NCBI GenBank assembly: GCA_018394295.1
Contig: CP074573.1
Coordinates: forward strand, 1,929,156 to 1,993,155
DNA from: Mycoplasmatota bacterium
GTDB taxonomy: Bacteria; Bacillota_I; Bacilli_A; Haloplasmatales; Haloplasmataceae
Length of the DNA: 64,000 nt
Direction of reading: 5' to 3'
A program made the translations under genes and the position numbers. The notes under the pieces were generated by a model. That model did no database searches. It was not told the DNA's origin and saw only the letters and a program-made list of their open reading frames with translations. This document shows, piece after piece, positions 25,000-33,818 of the stretch; positions within the stretch are counted from its first letter, which is position 1, and each line of letters starts with the position of its first letter.

Positions 25000-25899
25000 T
25001 TATAATGTTATTTTATTCTTTTTTTTAATAGTTAATAGTAATATTGCTAGACTAAATATCATAATAATAGTGGTTATAATACCAGCTTCTGGTCCATACA
25101 TTCCACCATTAATTAAACTTTTAGATTCATTTACTGAAAAGTTAAAAATTGATGGATGTGTTTCTCCACCACTAACACAAATTCCATAGACTACACCCAA
25201 TACATAATTCCATGAACTATGAATTGCACTTACCAACCATATATTTCTTCCTTTTACCATAAATAGAGAAACTAAAAAAGAAAACAGCATTGTATTAATT
25301 AAACCAATAATACCAAATTGAGCTTCACTTGCAAACAATGATTGTAGATGTGGATATGTAAATGCTAATGAACTGAGAAGAATTGCCCAAAATAGGGATG
25401 TTTTTTTAGATAGTGAAGTCATTAGATAGCCTCTACACATGACTTCTTCTGCCATCCCTTGAATTATATATGCAAATAGAAACAATAAGATAGGGAGTAT
25501 ATTAATATTTTCACTTACACCTTCATAGGTTAAAGCACCAGTAGCAAGTGAAATTAATATTACTATTGATATGAGTAGTATACCAATAACAAATCCTTTT
25601 AAGTAATTTTTAATAAATCCTTTTTTAATGAAGCCTATTGATTGTTGTGATCTTTTTTCAATAAATTTACAATATAGAATAGTTGTAATAGTAAAAACTA
25701 TAAAACCAAAAAATGGTAAAGTCTGTGTTAATATATTGTTAGGTATATCATTACTAAAAATATTAATACCCATACATGTTAAAATGATAATGATACATAC
25801 TTCTCCGATTATTTCTGAAACGATGTAAATTCCTATAAATCCCAATAATGATTTCAGAATATTTACAATATGTGACGATTTTATTTCTGATTGTTTCAT
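25000..25899 (-). CDS. CPBP family intramembrane metalloprotease
   Basis: A 299-residue membrane protein with about eight hydrophobic segments. The conserved glutamates and arginine are in AEEVMCRGYLMTSL (EExxxR), followed by YPHLQSLFAS and the final HSSWNYVLGV motif. These are the active-site motifs of the Abi/CAAX-like (Rce1) membrane proteases. In bacteria such proteins often process or give immunity to peptides. It is 41 bases downstream of an XRE gene on the same strand and is probably controlled by it. No bacteriocin gene was recognised nearby. Confidence 0.88.
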   Translation of the reverse strand: MKQSEIKSSHIVNILKSLLGFIGIYIVSEIIGEVCIIIILTCMGINIFSNDIPNNILTQTLPFFGFIVFTITTILYCKFIEKRSQQSIGFIKKGFIKNYLKGFVIGILLISIVILISLATGALTYEGVSENINILPILLFLFAYIIQGMAEEVMCRGYLMTSLSKKTSLFWAILLSSLAFTYPHLQSLFASEAQFGIIGLINTMLFSFLVSLFMVKGRNIWLVSAIHSSWNYVLGVVYGICVSGGETHPSIFNFSVNESKSLINGGMYGPEAGIITTIIMIFSLAILLLTIKKKNKITL

Positions 25900-25940
25900 C
25901 TTTTTCTCCTTAATATTTATTGGAGTAAGATGTATGAATA

Positions 25941-26309
25941 TTAGGTAGGAAACCCGTTTACAATGAAATAGATAATCATAACTAAAAAGTCAATCAAAAG
26001 TAAGATACCAAATATTTTTACTAACAGAATAATAATATGGTAAATTCCTTTTTTTTGTATAGACAGTTTACTTTCAGATGTCCCTATATTTTTTATATTT
26101 AAATTTGAAGTATCCGAACCTTTTACTAATTCATCAAGTGAAATATCAAAGAACTCACTGATTAGTATTAATTTATCCATTTCAGGTGTTGAATCTCCTA
26201 ATTCCCATTTTGATACTGTTTGCCTTGATACCATTAATTGACCACCTAACTCTTCTTGAGATAGTCCTTTTTCTTTTCTCAAAGACAATAACTTTTGACC
26301 AAATTCCAT
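25941..26309 (-). CDS. XRE-family regulator with C-terminal membrane segment
   Basis: A 122-residue protein: N-terminal helix-turn-helix (FGQKLLSLRKEKGLSQEELG, then LMVSRQTVSKWELGDSTPEM) and a hydrophobic C-terminus (about 92-116, IIILLVKIFGILLLIDFLVM), so it may be tethered to the membrane. The ATG follows a GGAGGAGAAGAG site. It is the first gene of a pair with the CPBP protease. Such membrane-linked regulators with protease partners occur in many Bacillota; the signal is unknown. Confidence 0.85.
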   Translation of the reverse strand: MEFGQKLLSLRKEKGLSQEELGGQLMVSRQTVSKWELGDSTPEMDKLILISEFFDISLDELVKGSDTSNLNIKNIGTSESKLSIQKKGIYHIIILLVKIFGILLLIDFLVMIIYFIVNGFPT

Positions 26310-26612
26310 CTCTTCTCCTCCATTTCATTGTACAATTTAAACATTATTAACTCTACCAACTATGCTTGGAAATCTGTCAACTAAAATTAACATTTACCGC
26401 AATTAAATTAACTCTAATAAAAACCGTTTATATACTTATCAAATGTATGTTTATCTTGAATTTTACTGAAATTTTATTATAAACCAGATCAAACATTTTC
26501 GTCACAAATTCACATCATGATTCATTCAAGGTTTTATATATACTGAAATATTTTAGCATATTGAAACGCTTTTTTCAATTGACCATGTCTAATATCCTTT
26601 AGAGGATTTAAA
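26310..26612. promoter_or_regulatory. Promoter region of the XRE-CPBP pair
   Basis: No gene lies here. On the minus strand TTGACA (26375-26380 on the plus strand as TGTCAA) is followed about 19-25 bases later by AT-rich -10-like sequence (TAATAAT). The remaining sequence shows no repeat or frame worth calling. Confidence 0.4.
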
Positions 26613-26663
26613 CATCAAATATTAAAAGACTGAGATTTTTTATACTCAGTCTTCAAAATATTT
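26613..26663 (-). terminator. Terminator after the lysine-rich protein gene
   Basis: AAGACTGAG and CTCAGTCTT with outer AAATATT/AATATTT arms, T-rich on the minus strand. It is about 45 bases downstream of the stop at 26708. Confidence 0.75.
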
Positions 26664-26707
26664 GATTAATTAAGATATCTAGTTATTTTACAAAAAGAAT
26701 CGAATTA

Positions 26708-26989
26708 CTAATTTAAATCCTTCCTTTTTTCAAGCTCTTTTAATCTTTTCTTGTGTCCTTTAGCATTCCTCTTTTCTTGCTCTGCTTCGTTGATATATTC
26801 TTCATACATTTCAAGAATAGAATCATCTAGGTCCTCATAATTTTTGACTATTCTTTTACCTAATTTTTTAATCTTATTATTATATTTTTTATAAGATTCT
26901 GTCTCTTTCTTTATTTTGCCTTTCTCAATATCAGATGGGTTTGAATATTTATGAATACGATTATAACTTTTATATTTTTTTCCTGACAT
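26708..26989 (-). CDS. Small lysine-rich protein, unknown function
   Basis: A 93-residue, strongly basic, helical and probably coiled protein (for example IKKETESYKKYNNKIKKLGK and KGHKKRLKELEKRK). No cysteine, signal peptide or membrane segment is present. The ribosome site GAGGTGATATCAA is good, so I take it as a real gene. I do not recognise a family; nucleic-acid binding would suit its charge but is a guess. Confidence 0.6.
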   Translation of the reverse strand: MSGKKYKSYNRIHKYSNPSDIEKGKIKKETESYKKYNNKIKKLGKRIVKNYEDLDDSILEMYEEYINEAEQEKRNAKGHKKRLKELEKRKDLN

Positions 26990-27035
26990 TTGATATCACC
27001 TCAACTAATAAATAGAATACATAATCCACAAAAAC

Positions 27036-27587
27036 TTAAAAATATTTTAATGAATGGTATTGTGTATAAAAAAAGGCTGATTTAACATTTGTTATGAAAG
27101 TAATTTTATTTGCTAAAACTAAAAAAATAGTATTACGAATAGTAAGTCTATTTGATTTTTTATTCTGTATATTGACAACCAATAGTGCCAAAATAGCAAT
27201 GAATAACAAGGAACTTAATATGATGTATAGTGTTATACCACTCATAAAAACTATTAACAAAGGTAGTATACTTAAGTTAGCAAATATCAAAAGAATTTTA
27301 ATATTTTGTTTTCTATTCAAAACAGAATATAAAACAAAAAATAAATTTCCCAATAATCCTAATGTAAACAATATGAATAATAACAACGCTTGGAAAGAAG
27401 TAGAAGACCTGAAAATATAAACAGTAATCCACCGATAATAAACAGCAGCATAACTTTTTTTACCTGAACCATCCATAGGTAATTTTTCCACTAAAAAAAT
27501 AAAAACAAAAAGAGCCAAATAAAAAATTGATAAAATTAAATTTACTAATTTTACATGACTCATAATAAAAGAATTTAATTTTTTCAT
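27036..27587 (-). CDS. Membrane protein of unknown function
   Basis: A 183-residue protein with about five hydrophobic segments (N-terminal LILSIFYLALFVFIFLV, then around residues 63-92, 95-120 and 120-137). The ATG at 27587 has GGGGAGAAAG upstream; earlier starts lie within or before that site. It follows the larger membrane protein gene at 27627-28619 on the same strand and may be made with it. I do not recognise it. A frame on the opposite strand in this region is judged a shadow. Confidence 0.6.
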   Translation of the reverse strand: MKKLNSFIMSHVKLVNLILSIFYLALFVFIFLVEKLPMDGSGKKSYAAVYYRWITVYIFRSSTSFQALLLFILFTLGLLGNLFFVLYSVLNRKQNIKILLIFANLSILPLLIVFMSGITLYIILSSLLFIAILALLVVNIQNKKSNRLTIRNTIFLVLANKITFITNVKSAFFYTQYHSLKYF

Positions 27588-27626
27588 ATTCTTTCTCCCC
27601 AAAGCATTATTCAATTAAACTAATAA

Positions 27627-28619
27627 TTATTTTATCACATCTCTACTGCCTGCAAATCCCATTAAAAAAGTAAATACAATTATCAATCCTAGAATACTAA
27701 AATTAATAGGAAGTTCTTTTTTACTTAAATAATAAACATAAATAAAAGGTGCTATAACAGATACGCTAAACAATAAGCAATATATTCTATAACCTATAAA
27801 ACGATTGCGAAACTGACTAATATTTCCGCCTAATAATTTATATATAGAATAATACAATTCATTTCTCACTAGAATACGGAAATAGAGTTTTGATTTTTTA
27901 AAGTAAACATCTCCATTTGATAAATTAATACCTAAAGGAACTATATAATCAGTTACCCCATTATTCTCATTATATAAATATTCTAAATATTCAATCACTT
28001 CTTCAGTATACTCATTTGACAAAAAACATACATAAGTAATAGTTGTCTTTGGAAAAAATTTATTATTATTAGATTTTCTATAGTTATACTGTATTTTTCG
28101 TTTAATATCTTCGATTGTTAATTTTTTGTAAGAATATACTTTTATATTTTTAACCAGTAAAAATAGTACACTAATACTAAACTTGTTTTTCTTTGCGTTT
28201 AAAATTAAATTATTTTCTATTAAATTTGATTCTTTTACACAATATCTTAGTTTTACTAAACGTGAATTTAATTCAGACAAGAATAATTCTTTACTAGAAG
28301 GTTTGAGATTAATAGTGACTTTACTATTTATTTTTTTATATTCTGCAAATATACTTGCTTTTTTTATTGTGTCATCAATATCTCTTCCTTTATACACTAG
28401 TGTAGCAATAACTAAACACAAATCCAGTATCGTCAAAATTAGAAAAACTAATTTAGTTTCATCAACAAGAGTATTTTTATTCACAAGATAATAAACTATT
28501 AGAAAAAATATTAATCCTATAAATATTGTAAGAAAAATGATACACAAGACAGCCTTGTATTGGATTTGCTTAAAGTGTCTAATGTTCTCTTTAACTTTTT
28601 CATATTCAATTTTATTCAT
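27627..28619 (-). CDS. Membrane protein with paired helices at both ends, unknown function
   Basis: A 330-residue protein with two N-terminal membrane helices (about 22-46 and 53-72), a soluble middle of about 200 residues (with TTITYVCFLSNEYTEEVIEY) and two C-terminal helices (about 280-325, ending GFAGSRDVIK). It has a good AGAGGGAG ribosome site. It lies directly beyond the outermost dacA tail copy. I do not recognise the family. Confidence 0.65.
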   Translation of the reverse strand: MNKIEYEKVKENIRHFKQIQYKAVLCIIFLTIFIGLIFFLIVYYLVNKNTLVDETKLVFLILTILDLCLVIATLVYKGRDIDDTIKKASIFAEYKKINSKVTINLKPSSKELFLSELNSRLVKLRYCVKESNLIENNLILNAKKNKFSISVLFLLVKNIKVYSYKKLTIEDIKRKIQYNYRKSNNNKFFPKTTITYVCFLSNEYTEEVIEYLEYLYNENNGVTDYIVPLGINLSNGDVYFKKSKLYFRILVRNELYYSIYKLLGGNISQFRNRFIGYRIYCLLFSVSVIAPFIYVYYLSKKELPINFSILGLIIVFTFLMGFAGSRDVIK

Positions 28620-28771
28620 TATTATCTCCCTCTATTATAGATGCTACCTTAATTCTACCATATTAGTCAACTATATTTGCAATATCACTTTGTATAATTC
28701 TAATTCAAAAGTATCGATTTACATCATCATGATTATACATTATTTTTTTTGTTTTATCAGGGGATACAACA

Positions 28772-28806
28772 CAAAAAACGATTAAACTTTCATCTAATCG
28801 CTTTTT
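28772..28806 (-). terminator. dacA-type terminator, copy D
   Basis: CGATTA and TAATCG arms with A and T runs outside (loop around AACTTTCATC). The same stem, almost base for base, follows each of the four dacA ends. The flanking TTTTATCAGGGG is shared with copy A only. Confidence 0.8.
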
Positions 28807-28816
28807 ATATTATTTA

Positions 28817-29055
28817 TCAATCAAACAACATCGATTAAAACGTTCTTCCTAATACTTCAAAGCAGGATGCTTTCTTAGCATCTTGTTCTACAGTTAATGG
28901 GACTGTATAGATATCCTTTCCATCTTTTAGGATTTCTAGTTCTCCAATTTATTCTCCTGCTTTACACCATTTATATAAATTGTAAAGTTGAATTGTTCTT
29001 CTAAACCTGTTGGTTTATCCTTTTTTTGTCACAAAATAAATTGGATCATTTATAT
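28817..29055 (-). pseudogene. dacA 3'-tail copy D (most decayed)
   Basis: Matches about the last 79 codons of the full dacA gene (residues 314-392), from the region encoding TNDPIYFVTKKG to the stop. Small deletions and frameshifts leave no useful frame. It is the tail copy farthest downstream of dacA. Confidence 0.85.
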
Positions 29056-29148
29056 AGCATATTACAGGTGTTTACTTAAACTATCATGCAAATAATATAA
29101 GAATAACGTATGGTCTAATCAATACATATAGATTATATTTCCCTTAGG

Positions 29149-29853
29149 TTATACCCAAAATTGTCCTAGTGCATTCATAGGTTGTACTTGTTGTACAGTT
29201 TGGTATTCAAGTTTATTCCCTTGTTGTTTAGCATGAATCCTATTAAAACCTACCATTGGTGTTGGTAAATGAAAATTATCCCCTATTAATTGATAATGCA
29301 TATGGGTACAACCAAAAATCCTTCTATTATCGTCTGTACTTAAAGAATAATGTGAGTAAAGTTCCACATTTCCAGGACATACTGGATGGATGGTAAAGCT
29401 ATAATGATCTATGCTTGTTAAATCGGGGAGATAATTACCTTCAACAGTTTGAGTAGTTACGGAAATATCAAACTCAAGATGTTTGTCGTATTTCTCATAT
29501 CGTCCTATTGCCTTAACAGATGCAACAATTTTCCCTGTATCATCGTACAAAGTAGCTAACCGATAAGTACCCGGTGCTGTTCTATATCCTCTTTTTGAAA
29601 TACTCATAAGACCAATCATTCTATCAGTATGATTTTCCAACTTTTCAGACTGAGTATCATCTGGATCTGTTGGATCCGGACCAGGACCAGAGCATATACA
29701 AGGAACAATCATTCCTGACCACCACTTAGGGACTTCTGATAATGTTAAATCTAGCTTCATACCAGAATAATCAAGAGTACCATTTCCAGAAATATCAATA
29801 GATGTTCCATTTATTTTATTAACCATGTGATATTTAATTTTTTTTTGATGCAT
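29149..29853 (-). CDS. Beta-rich protein of unknown function, cargo between tails C and D
   Basis: A 234-residue protein. Its predicted strands are split by a proline/aspartate linker (CICSGPGPDPTDPDD, about 52-66). No signal peptide, membrane helix or known catalytic motif is visible; some cysteines and WWSG are present. Codon choice looks more GC-rich than its neighbours, suggesting transfer. It has a good GAAAGGTGG ribosome site and no operon partner, and lies alone between two dacA tail copies. I do not recognise it. Confidence 0.65.
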   Translation of the reverse strand: MHQKKIKYHMVNKINGTSIDISGNGTLDYSGMKLDLTLSEVPKWWSGMIVPCICSGPGPDPTDPDDTQSEKLENHTDRMIGLMSISKRGYRTAPGTYRLATLYDDTGKIVASVKAIGRYEKYDKHLEFDISVTTQTVEGNYLPDLTSIDHYSFTIHPVCPGNVELYSHYSLSTDDNRRIFGCTHMHYQLIGDNFHLPTPMVGFNRIHAKQQGNKLEYQTVQQVQPMNALGQFWV

Positions 29854-30129
29854 TTATATACCACCTTTCAATTATTCTATGTTTATTATCTGTCTTTTTA
29901 TTTTTTTTATTAATTTATAAATATTATCAGTTTCAAAAACATTAATAGAATAATACTTATAAAAATTAATCTAACCATAATAAAAGTTTGACTTACATAT
30001 TTTAAATTTATCTTTTAATTATTGTTTTGCCATTTTAGATGTTTCATTATATATTCCCATTACTCTTATTTGAAAAAGAATAAAAAATAATAGATAGTAA
30101 AAATGAATAAAGTAATGTATACTAATATC
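29854..30129. other. AT-rich stretch, no gene seen
   Basis: About 275 bases between the beta-rich cargo gene and the copy C terminator. It should hold the cargo promoter, but AT richness gives many TATAAT-like matches and none is convincing. No repeat was seen. Confidence 0.4.
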
Positions 30130-30162
30130 AAAAAAGCGATTAAACTTTCATCTAATCGCTTT
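30130..30162 (-). terminator. dacA-type terminator, copy C
   Basis: The stem AAAGCGATTA/TAATCGCTTT has a compensated base pair relative to copies A, B and D, so it has stayed functional. Preceded by AATATCAAAAAA, a boundary shared with copy B. Confidence 0.8.
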
Positions 30163-30171
30163 AACTATTTA

Positions 30172-30700
30172 TCAATCAAAGAACATTGATTTAAACGTTC
30201 TTCTTAATACTTCAAAGTAGGATGCTTTCTTAACATCTTGTTCTACGGTTAATGGAACTGTATAAATTACTTTTCCATCTTTTAGGATTTCTAGTTCTCC
30301 AATTTGTTCTCCTGCTTTTACACCATTTTTATCAATTGTAAAATTAAATTGTTCTTCTAAACCTGTTGGTTTCTCACCTTTTTTTGTCACAAAATAAATT
30401 GGATCATTTGTCACAATCTTAATCTTTTGTGGTGTAAGTAAGATGTTTTTATATTCATCTACTTTGTAGTTTTTACTTCGATATTCCACTGCTTCATATT
30501 GACAGAAACCATATTTTAATAGATTTACTGTATCATAAATTCTTTGTGTTGGCGATGCTTCTCCCATAATAACACTAATTAAACGCATAGTGTCTTTTTT
30601 CATTGTTGCGGTTAAATTATATCCTGATTATGATGTCCTAATCCATCAATACCAGGTACGTTTTTGACAAGTTCAGCTGTGTTTAAATAAAACACAAAAT
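30172..30700 (-). pseudogene. dacA 3'-tail copy C
   Basis: Aligns with dacA from about residue 205-220 (FYLNTAELVKNVPGIDG resembles NTNKLVKHVPGIDG) to the stop. A frameshift and stops near NLTATM break the frame; the longest open part starts MKKDTMRLISVIMGEASPTQ and runs 143 residues to FKSMFFD. The upstream part is more diverged than the downstream part. It lacks the SxxK and SAN active-site motifs and cannot be an enzyme. Confidence 0.85.
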
Positions 30701-30924
30701 TATTGTTGAGGTTTCTCGTATATGATAATAATCCTGCTGCTTTGGATTAATTACTACCATGGTCAGATAAACTACTAGAAACATAATTAAAAGGATATCT
30801 CACCTTACATTTTAATTTAGCCGAGTATTTTTTTTTTCAAAGCACTCTATATTTTATGTTTTCATTATAATAATATTTTTTCTTTAATACATCCTTTTAT
30901 TTCTTTACAATGGAGATTTCTATT

Positions 30925-31707
30925 TCACAACCCTACTTTCGTATATGTCCAATCTAAAGGATTAACCTTAGTTAATTTTTTATTTTTATACATAAATAAC
31001 AACTCATTAAATTTTAATAACAAGACAAAATCTTGACAGAACATATAAGTATAAATAATAAGACAGAACTGAAATAGGATGATTGAAATGAAATAACAAC
31101 CTTGAGTGATACTAATTATTAGCGAGATAACAATTAAAGCATGGATGATATAATATTTGTAGGTACTATAAGTGGAATATAATTTAACACCACTTGAAAC
31201 ACTGTAACTTTTTAGAAGTTCGTTGATTTTAATTACATATAATTCAGAGTCTGATTTATTACTAGAAATAAATGTGTAATAGACAATATATAATGAACAA
31301 AGAATTGAAAATTCTAGAAAATAAACATCTTTTTGAAGAAACACATGATATAAATAAGTCAGTATGCAAGCTATAAACGTTGTCAATTGAAAAAAGTGCA
31401 TCCGTCCATTTTTTAATTCTCTATCTGTAACAATATTCATAACTAATAATATAAAAAGCAACCCAATAAATAAGTAATTTGTATATTGATGGAGAATAGA
31501 ATATTTAATAATTAAATTAAAGAGAAACACCATCATAATACCTAGTGTACAATAATGAACAAACTTCTTATTTTCTTTATTACATTTCTTTGTTATTTCA
31601 AAAATAACAGGAAATAAAATTAAAAGTAATCCAATAAAACAACCCTTAATTATAACAATTAATGAGAAAATTATATAACCAATAATATATAAAAAATATT
31701 TTTTCAT
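30925..31707 (-). CDS. Multi-pass membrane protein, unknown, array cargo
   Basis: A 260-residue protein with about seven hydrophobic segments and few charged residues except lysine clusters at the end (MYKNKKLTKVNPLDWTYTKVG). Ribosome site ATAAGGATGG. It follows the 111-residue gene on the same strand within the block between tails B and C. I do not recognise it; a role in immunity or toxin handling is possible only by location. Confidence 0.6.
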   Translation of the reverse strand: MKKYFLYIIGYIIFSLIVIIKGCFIGLLLILFPVIFEITKKCNKENKKFVHYCTLGIMMVFLFNLIIKYSILHQYTNYLFIGLLFILLVMNIVTDRELKNGRMHFFQLTTFIACILTYLYHVFLQKDVYFLEFSILCSLYIVYYTFISSNKSDSELYVIKINELLKSYSVSSGVKLYSTYSTYKYYIIHALIVISLIISITQGCYFISIILFQFCLIIYTYMFCQDFVLLLKFNELLFMYKNKKLTKVNPLDWTYTKVGL

Positions 31708-31799
31708 TTACACCATCCTTATCTTAACTACAATCATCCAAGAGGGGACTCCCTATCAAGTACACATGAGAAAACCTTTCTTCAAATATATTATAAATT

Positions 31800-32135
31800 T
31801 TATAGAATTTTTTTAAAATTAGCTTTTGATGTACTAAGCAATAACAGCTTTGTTAACCTTTTTAAGCTAACTTGAAAGCTTTCTCGAGACAATATATACA
31901 CATTTTTAGCATTTATCACTGGTTCAACTAGATCTTTAAAAGTATTAATGAAATTGAAAAAGTCTATATAAAATTCATCCTGACAATCACAATTTTCATG
32001 ATATTTAAGTATCAAAATATACTCACAAAGAGGGACAACTAGTTCATTTTCATGATTGACATTCCACAAAATACATGTATAAATTTGTTTTGTCTGTATA
32101 TTTTGTATCTTAAAAGGTTCATGAAGACTGTTCAT
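31800..32135 (-). CDS. Small unknown protein, array cargo
   Basis: A 111-residue protein (MNSLHEPFKIQNIQTKQIYT at the start) with four cysteines, two in HENCDCQDEF. No strong ribosome site is seen before the ATG. It lies 26 bases after the lipoprotein stop on the same strand, so it may belong to the RHS-lipoprotein operon. I do not recognise it. Confidence 0.45.
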   Translation of the reverse strand: MNSLHEPFKIQNIQTKQIYTCILWNVNHENELVVPLCEYILILKYHENCDCQDEFYIDFFNFINTFKDLVEPVINAKNVYILSRESFQVSLKRLTKLLLLSTSKANFKKIL

Positions 32136-32161
32136 ACTAATTATTAATAGTTAAGAAAAAA

Positions 32162-32659
32162 TCAATATACTTCAAAATATTCTTCTAATAATTTTTCAAA
32201 TTTCGGTCTATCTGCAACTTCAGCTATGTGTTTTACAAAATTACCCCTATCATCAAACTCGGCTACAAAACTATAACCTCTTTCTTTTGTAAGTGTACAA
32301 GATATTATTACAAAATTTCCGTTTTTATAATTTAATTTTATTCCTTTTCCAATTGGTGCTTCTGCACTTTTATTAGATTCATGAAAAGTGATTTCCGAAA
32401 TTCTACGAATGAAACTGTCAATACTTTGACTAGGTAATTCCTCTAAAACCTCCAATTTTTGAAAATCAATATTTGATATACTAGTTTCATTCACATTTAT
32501 AATTCTTGGATTGCTGTTTTCATAATTAATAAGTTCTATTGAAATAACATTAGATGATAGTTCCTCATAATTAAAGAAATAAGTGTTTGGATCACTAACA
32601 CAGCCACTTATAAAAATAATAATTAGTAATGATAAAATCAATGAGAATCTTTTCTTCAT
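32162..32659 (-). CDS. Lipoprotein, candidate immunity protein of the RHS tip
   Basis: A 165-residue lipoprotein with a typical signal: MKKRFSLILSLLIIIFISGC, where the cysteine at residue 20 is the lipidation site (lipobox ISGC). The mature part (about 145 residues) is of alpha/beta type and unknown. The ATG at 32659 has AGGAAAGGTGA upstream and lies 13 bases after the RHS stop, a spacing expected for a toxin-immunity pair; a longer frame from 32749 is rejected. Immunity is inferred from position; display outside the membrane would suit a toxin acting there. Confidence 0.75.
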   Translation of the reverse strand: MKKRFSLILSLLIIIFISGCVSDPNTYFFNYEELSSNVISIELINYENSNPRIINVNETSISNIDFQKLEVLEELPSQSIDSFIRRISEITFHESNKSAEAPIGKGIKLNYKNGNFVIISCTLTKERGYSFVAEFDDRGNFVKHIAEVADRPKFEKLLEEYFEVY

Positions 32660-32672
32660 ATATTCACCTTTC

Positions 32673-33746
32673 CTAAAACCAATATAAAGCAGTTGCTGGA
32701 AAAAATACGGTACTAATTGCATAATAGTGCCAAGCATTTGCCATTTCACGTCTACTATGAGTTCGATTTTTTACTCCACCAAGTATATCCGCCATAGTCT
32801 CCCACGGTGCACCATAATAATTTCCATTCTTATCCCACGAACCTAATTTTAATGGAGACGGAATTCCAACAGTAAATCCATATGTTCCAATACCCATCAT
32901 CATTAGTTGTGAGTTATGACCTCTCTCGTGCCTTAATGTATCAGCATCACTTCCTCGTGACAAGAATATAGCACCAAATGATCCTGACCTTCCTCCATTA
33001 GTACTAAAAACTGGTGCTCCCTTGTAAAATGATACATTAGATGAGTTTAGTACTTTATCCTCACTTTTATTAAAAGGATTCCAGCCAATCGCATTCACAT
33101 CAACCCTAACTTCATCATCCCAAATTGATGTAATTGCCATCCAAACATAACTTCCTACAGATGTGGCAACATGTGCAACTGTGCCTCCCACTGGTGTAAA
33201 TAATAGTATTGCTGCAAGTACAAGCCATGGAAACTCACCATCTGGATCCACCACCATTACTGGATTATTCTTTGCATAAGCATACATATTATGGCCAAGA
33301 ATATCACCTTGTTCACCCAAAAACCCGTCAGCATTTACAAATCTACCAAGCTCAGGATTATAATATCTACTGTTTAAGTAATAGTAGCCTGTCTCCTCAT
33401 CATAGCGATAGCCACGATAACGATATGGATTTATTTTTGCTATATCAAGTTCAGTTTTCTCTGTTCCATCAGCATTATATTCTTTAGTACTTATAATATT
33501 ACCCCAAGCGTCATAACTATATTCTACAACAATATCACCATTTTCATCAACTATTATTGATATATTTCCTTGTAAATCTTTTATGTAGAAATATTCATTT
33601 CCATCTTTTTTCACTGTAATGTCATTGTCATAATAAAAACTAATCGATGTCCCGTCAACATCATAAGTGTATATTATTTCATATTCACCATTAGTTTCAT
33701 ATATAACCTTATCACCCGATTTTAATACAGAAGTATTCAGCATCAT
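32673..33746 (-). CDS. RHS core tip with HERGH (zincin-like) C-terminal domain
   Basis: A 357-residue protein made of the end of an RHS/YD-repeat shell: YD repeats in about 1-105, the conserved RHS core segment (about 109-142, from RYRGYRYDEETGYYY to GRFVNADGF) and the NPVMVVDPDG boundary (about 161-170). The variable C-terminus (171-357) has a hydrophobic stretch and then LRHERGHNSQ, whose H273-E274 and H277 fit the HExxH zinc motif; E317 in PWETMAD could be the third ligand. The N-terminal shell and secretion signal are absent and no ribosome site precedes the start, so this is a displaced tip rather than a complete toxin. Confidence 0.82.
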   Translation of the reverse strand: MMLNTSVLKSGDKVIYETNGEYEIIYTYDVDGTSISFYYDNDITVKKDGNEYFYIKDLQGNISIIVDENGDIVVEYSYDAWGNIISTKEYNADGTEKTELDIAKINPYRYRGYRYDEETGYYYLNSRYYNPELGRFVNADGFLGEQGDILGHNMYAYAKNNPVMVVDPDGEFPWLVLAAILLFTPVGGTVAHVATSVGSYVWMAITSIWDDEVRVDVNAIGWNPFNKSEDKVLNSSNVSFYKGAPVFSTNGGRSGSFGAIFLSRGSDADTLRHERGHNSQLMMMGIGTYGFTVGIPSPLKLGSWDKNGNYYGAPWETMADILGGVKNRTHSRREMANAWHYYAISTVFFPATALYWF

Positions 33747-33773
33747 TTTGATTAAACAGTAGTTTAAGATATC

Positions 33774-33808
33774 AAAAAAAACGATTAAACTTTCATCTAA
33801 TCGCTTTT
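33774..33808 (-). terminator. dacA-type terminator, copy B
   Basis: CGATTA/TAATCG stem with A and T runs, as in copy A. Preceded by GATATCAAAAAA, close to the copy C boundary. Confidence 0.8.
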
Positions 33809-33818
33809 AAATTATTTA

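Noticed and set aside
27094-27420. A plus-strand reading frame of 108 codons within the membrane protein gene at 27036-27587
   Set aside because: It has no good ribosome site, and the minus-strand frame has hydrophobic helices, a ribosome site and a partner gene.
33209-33487. A histidine- and tyrosine-rich plus-strand frame opposite the RHS core
   Set aside because: It is the mirror image of the conserved RHS core, which is clearly coded on the other strand.
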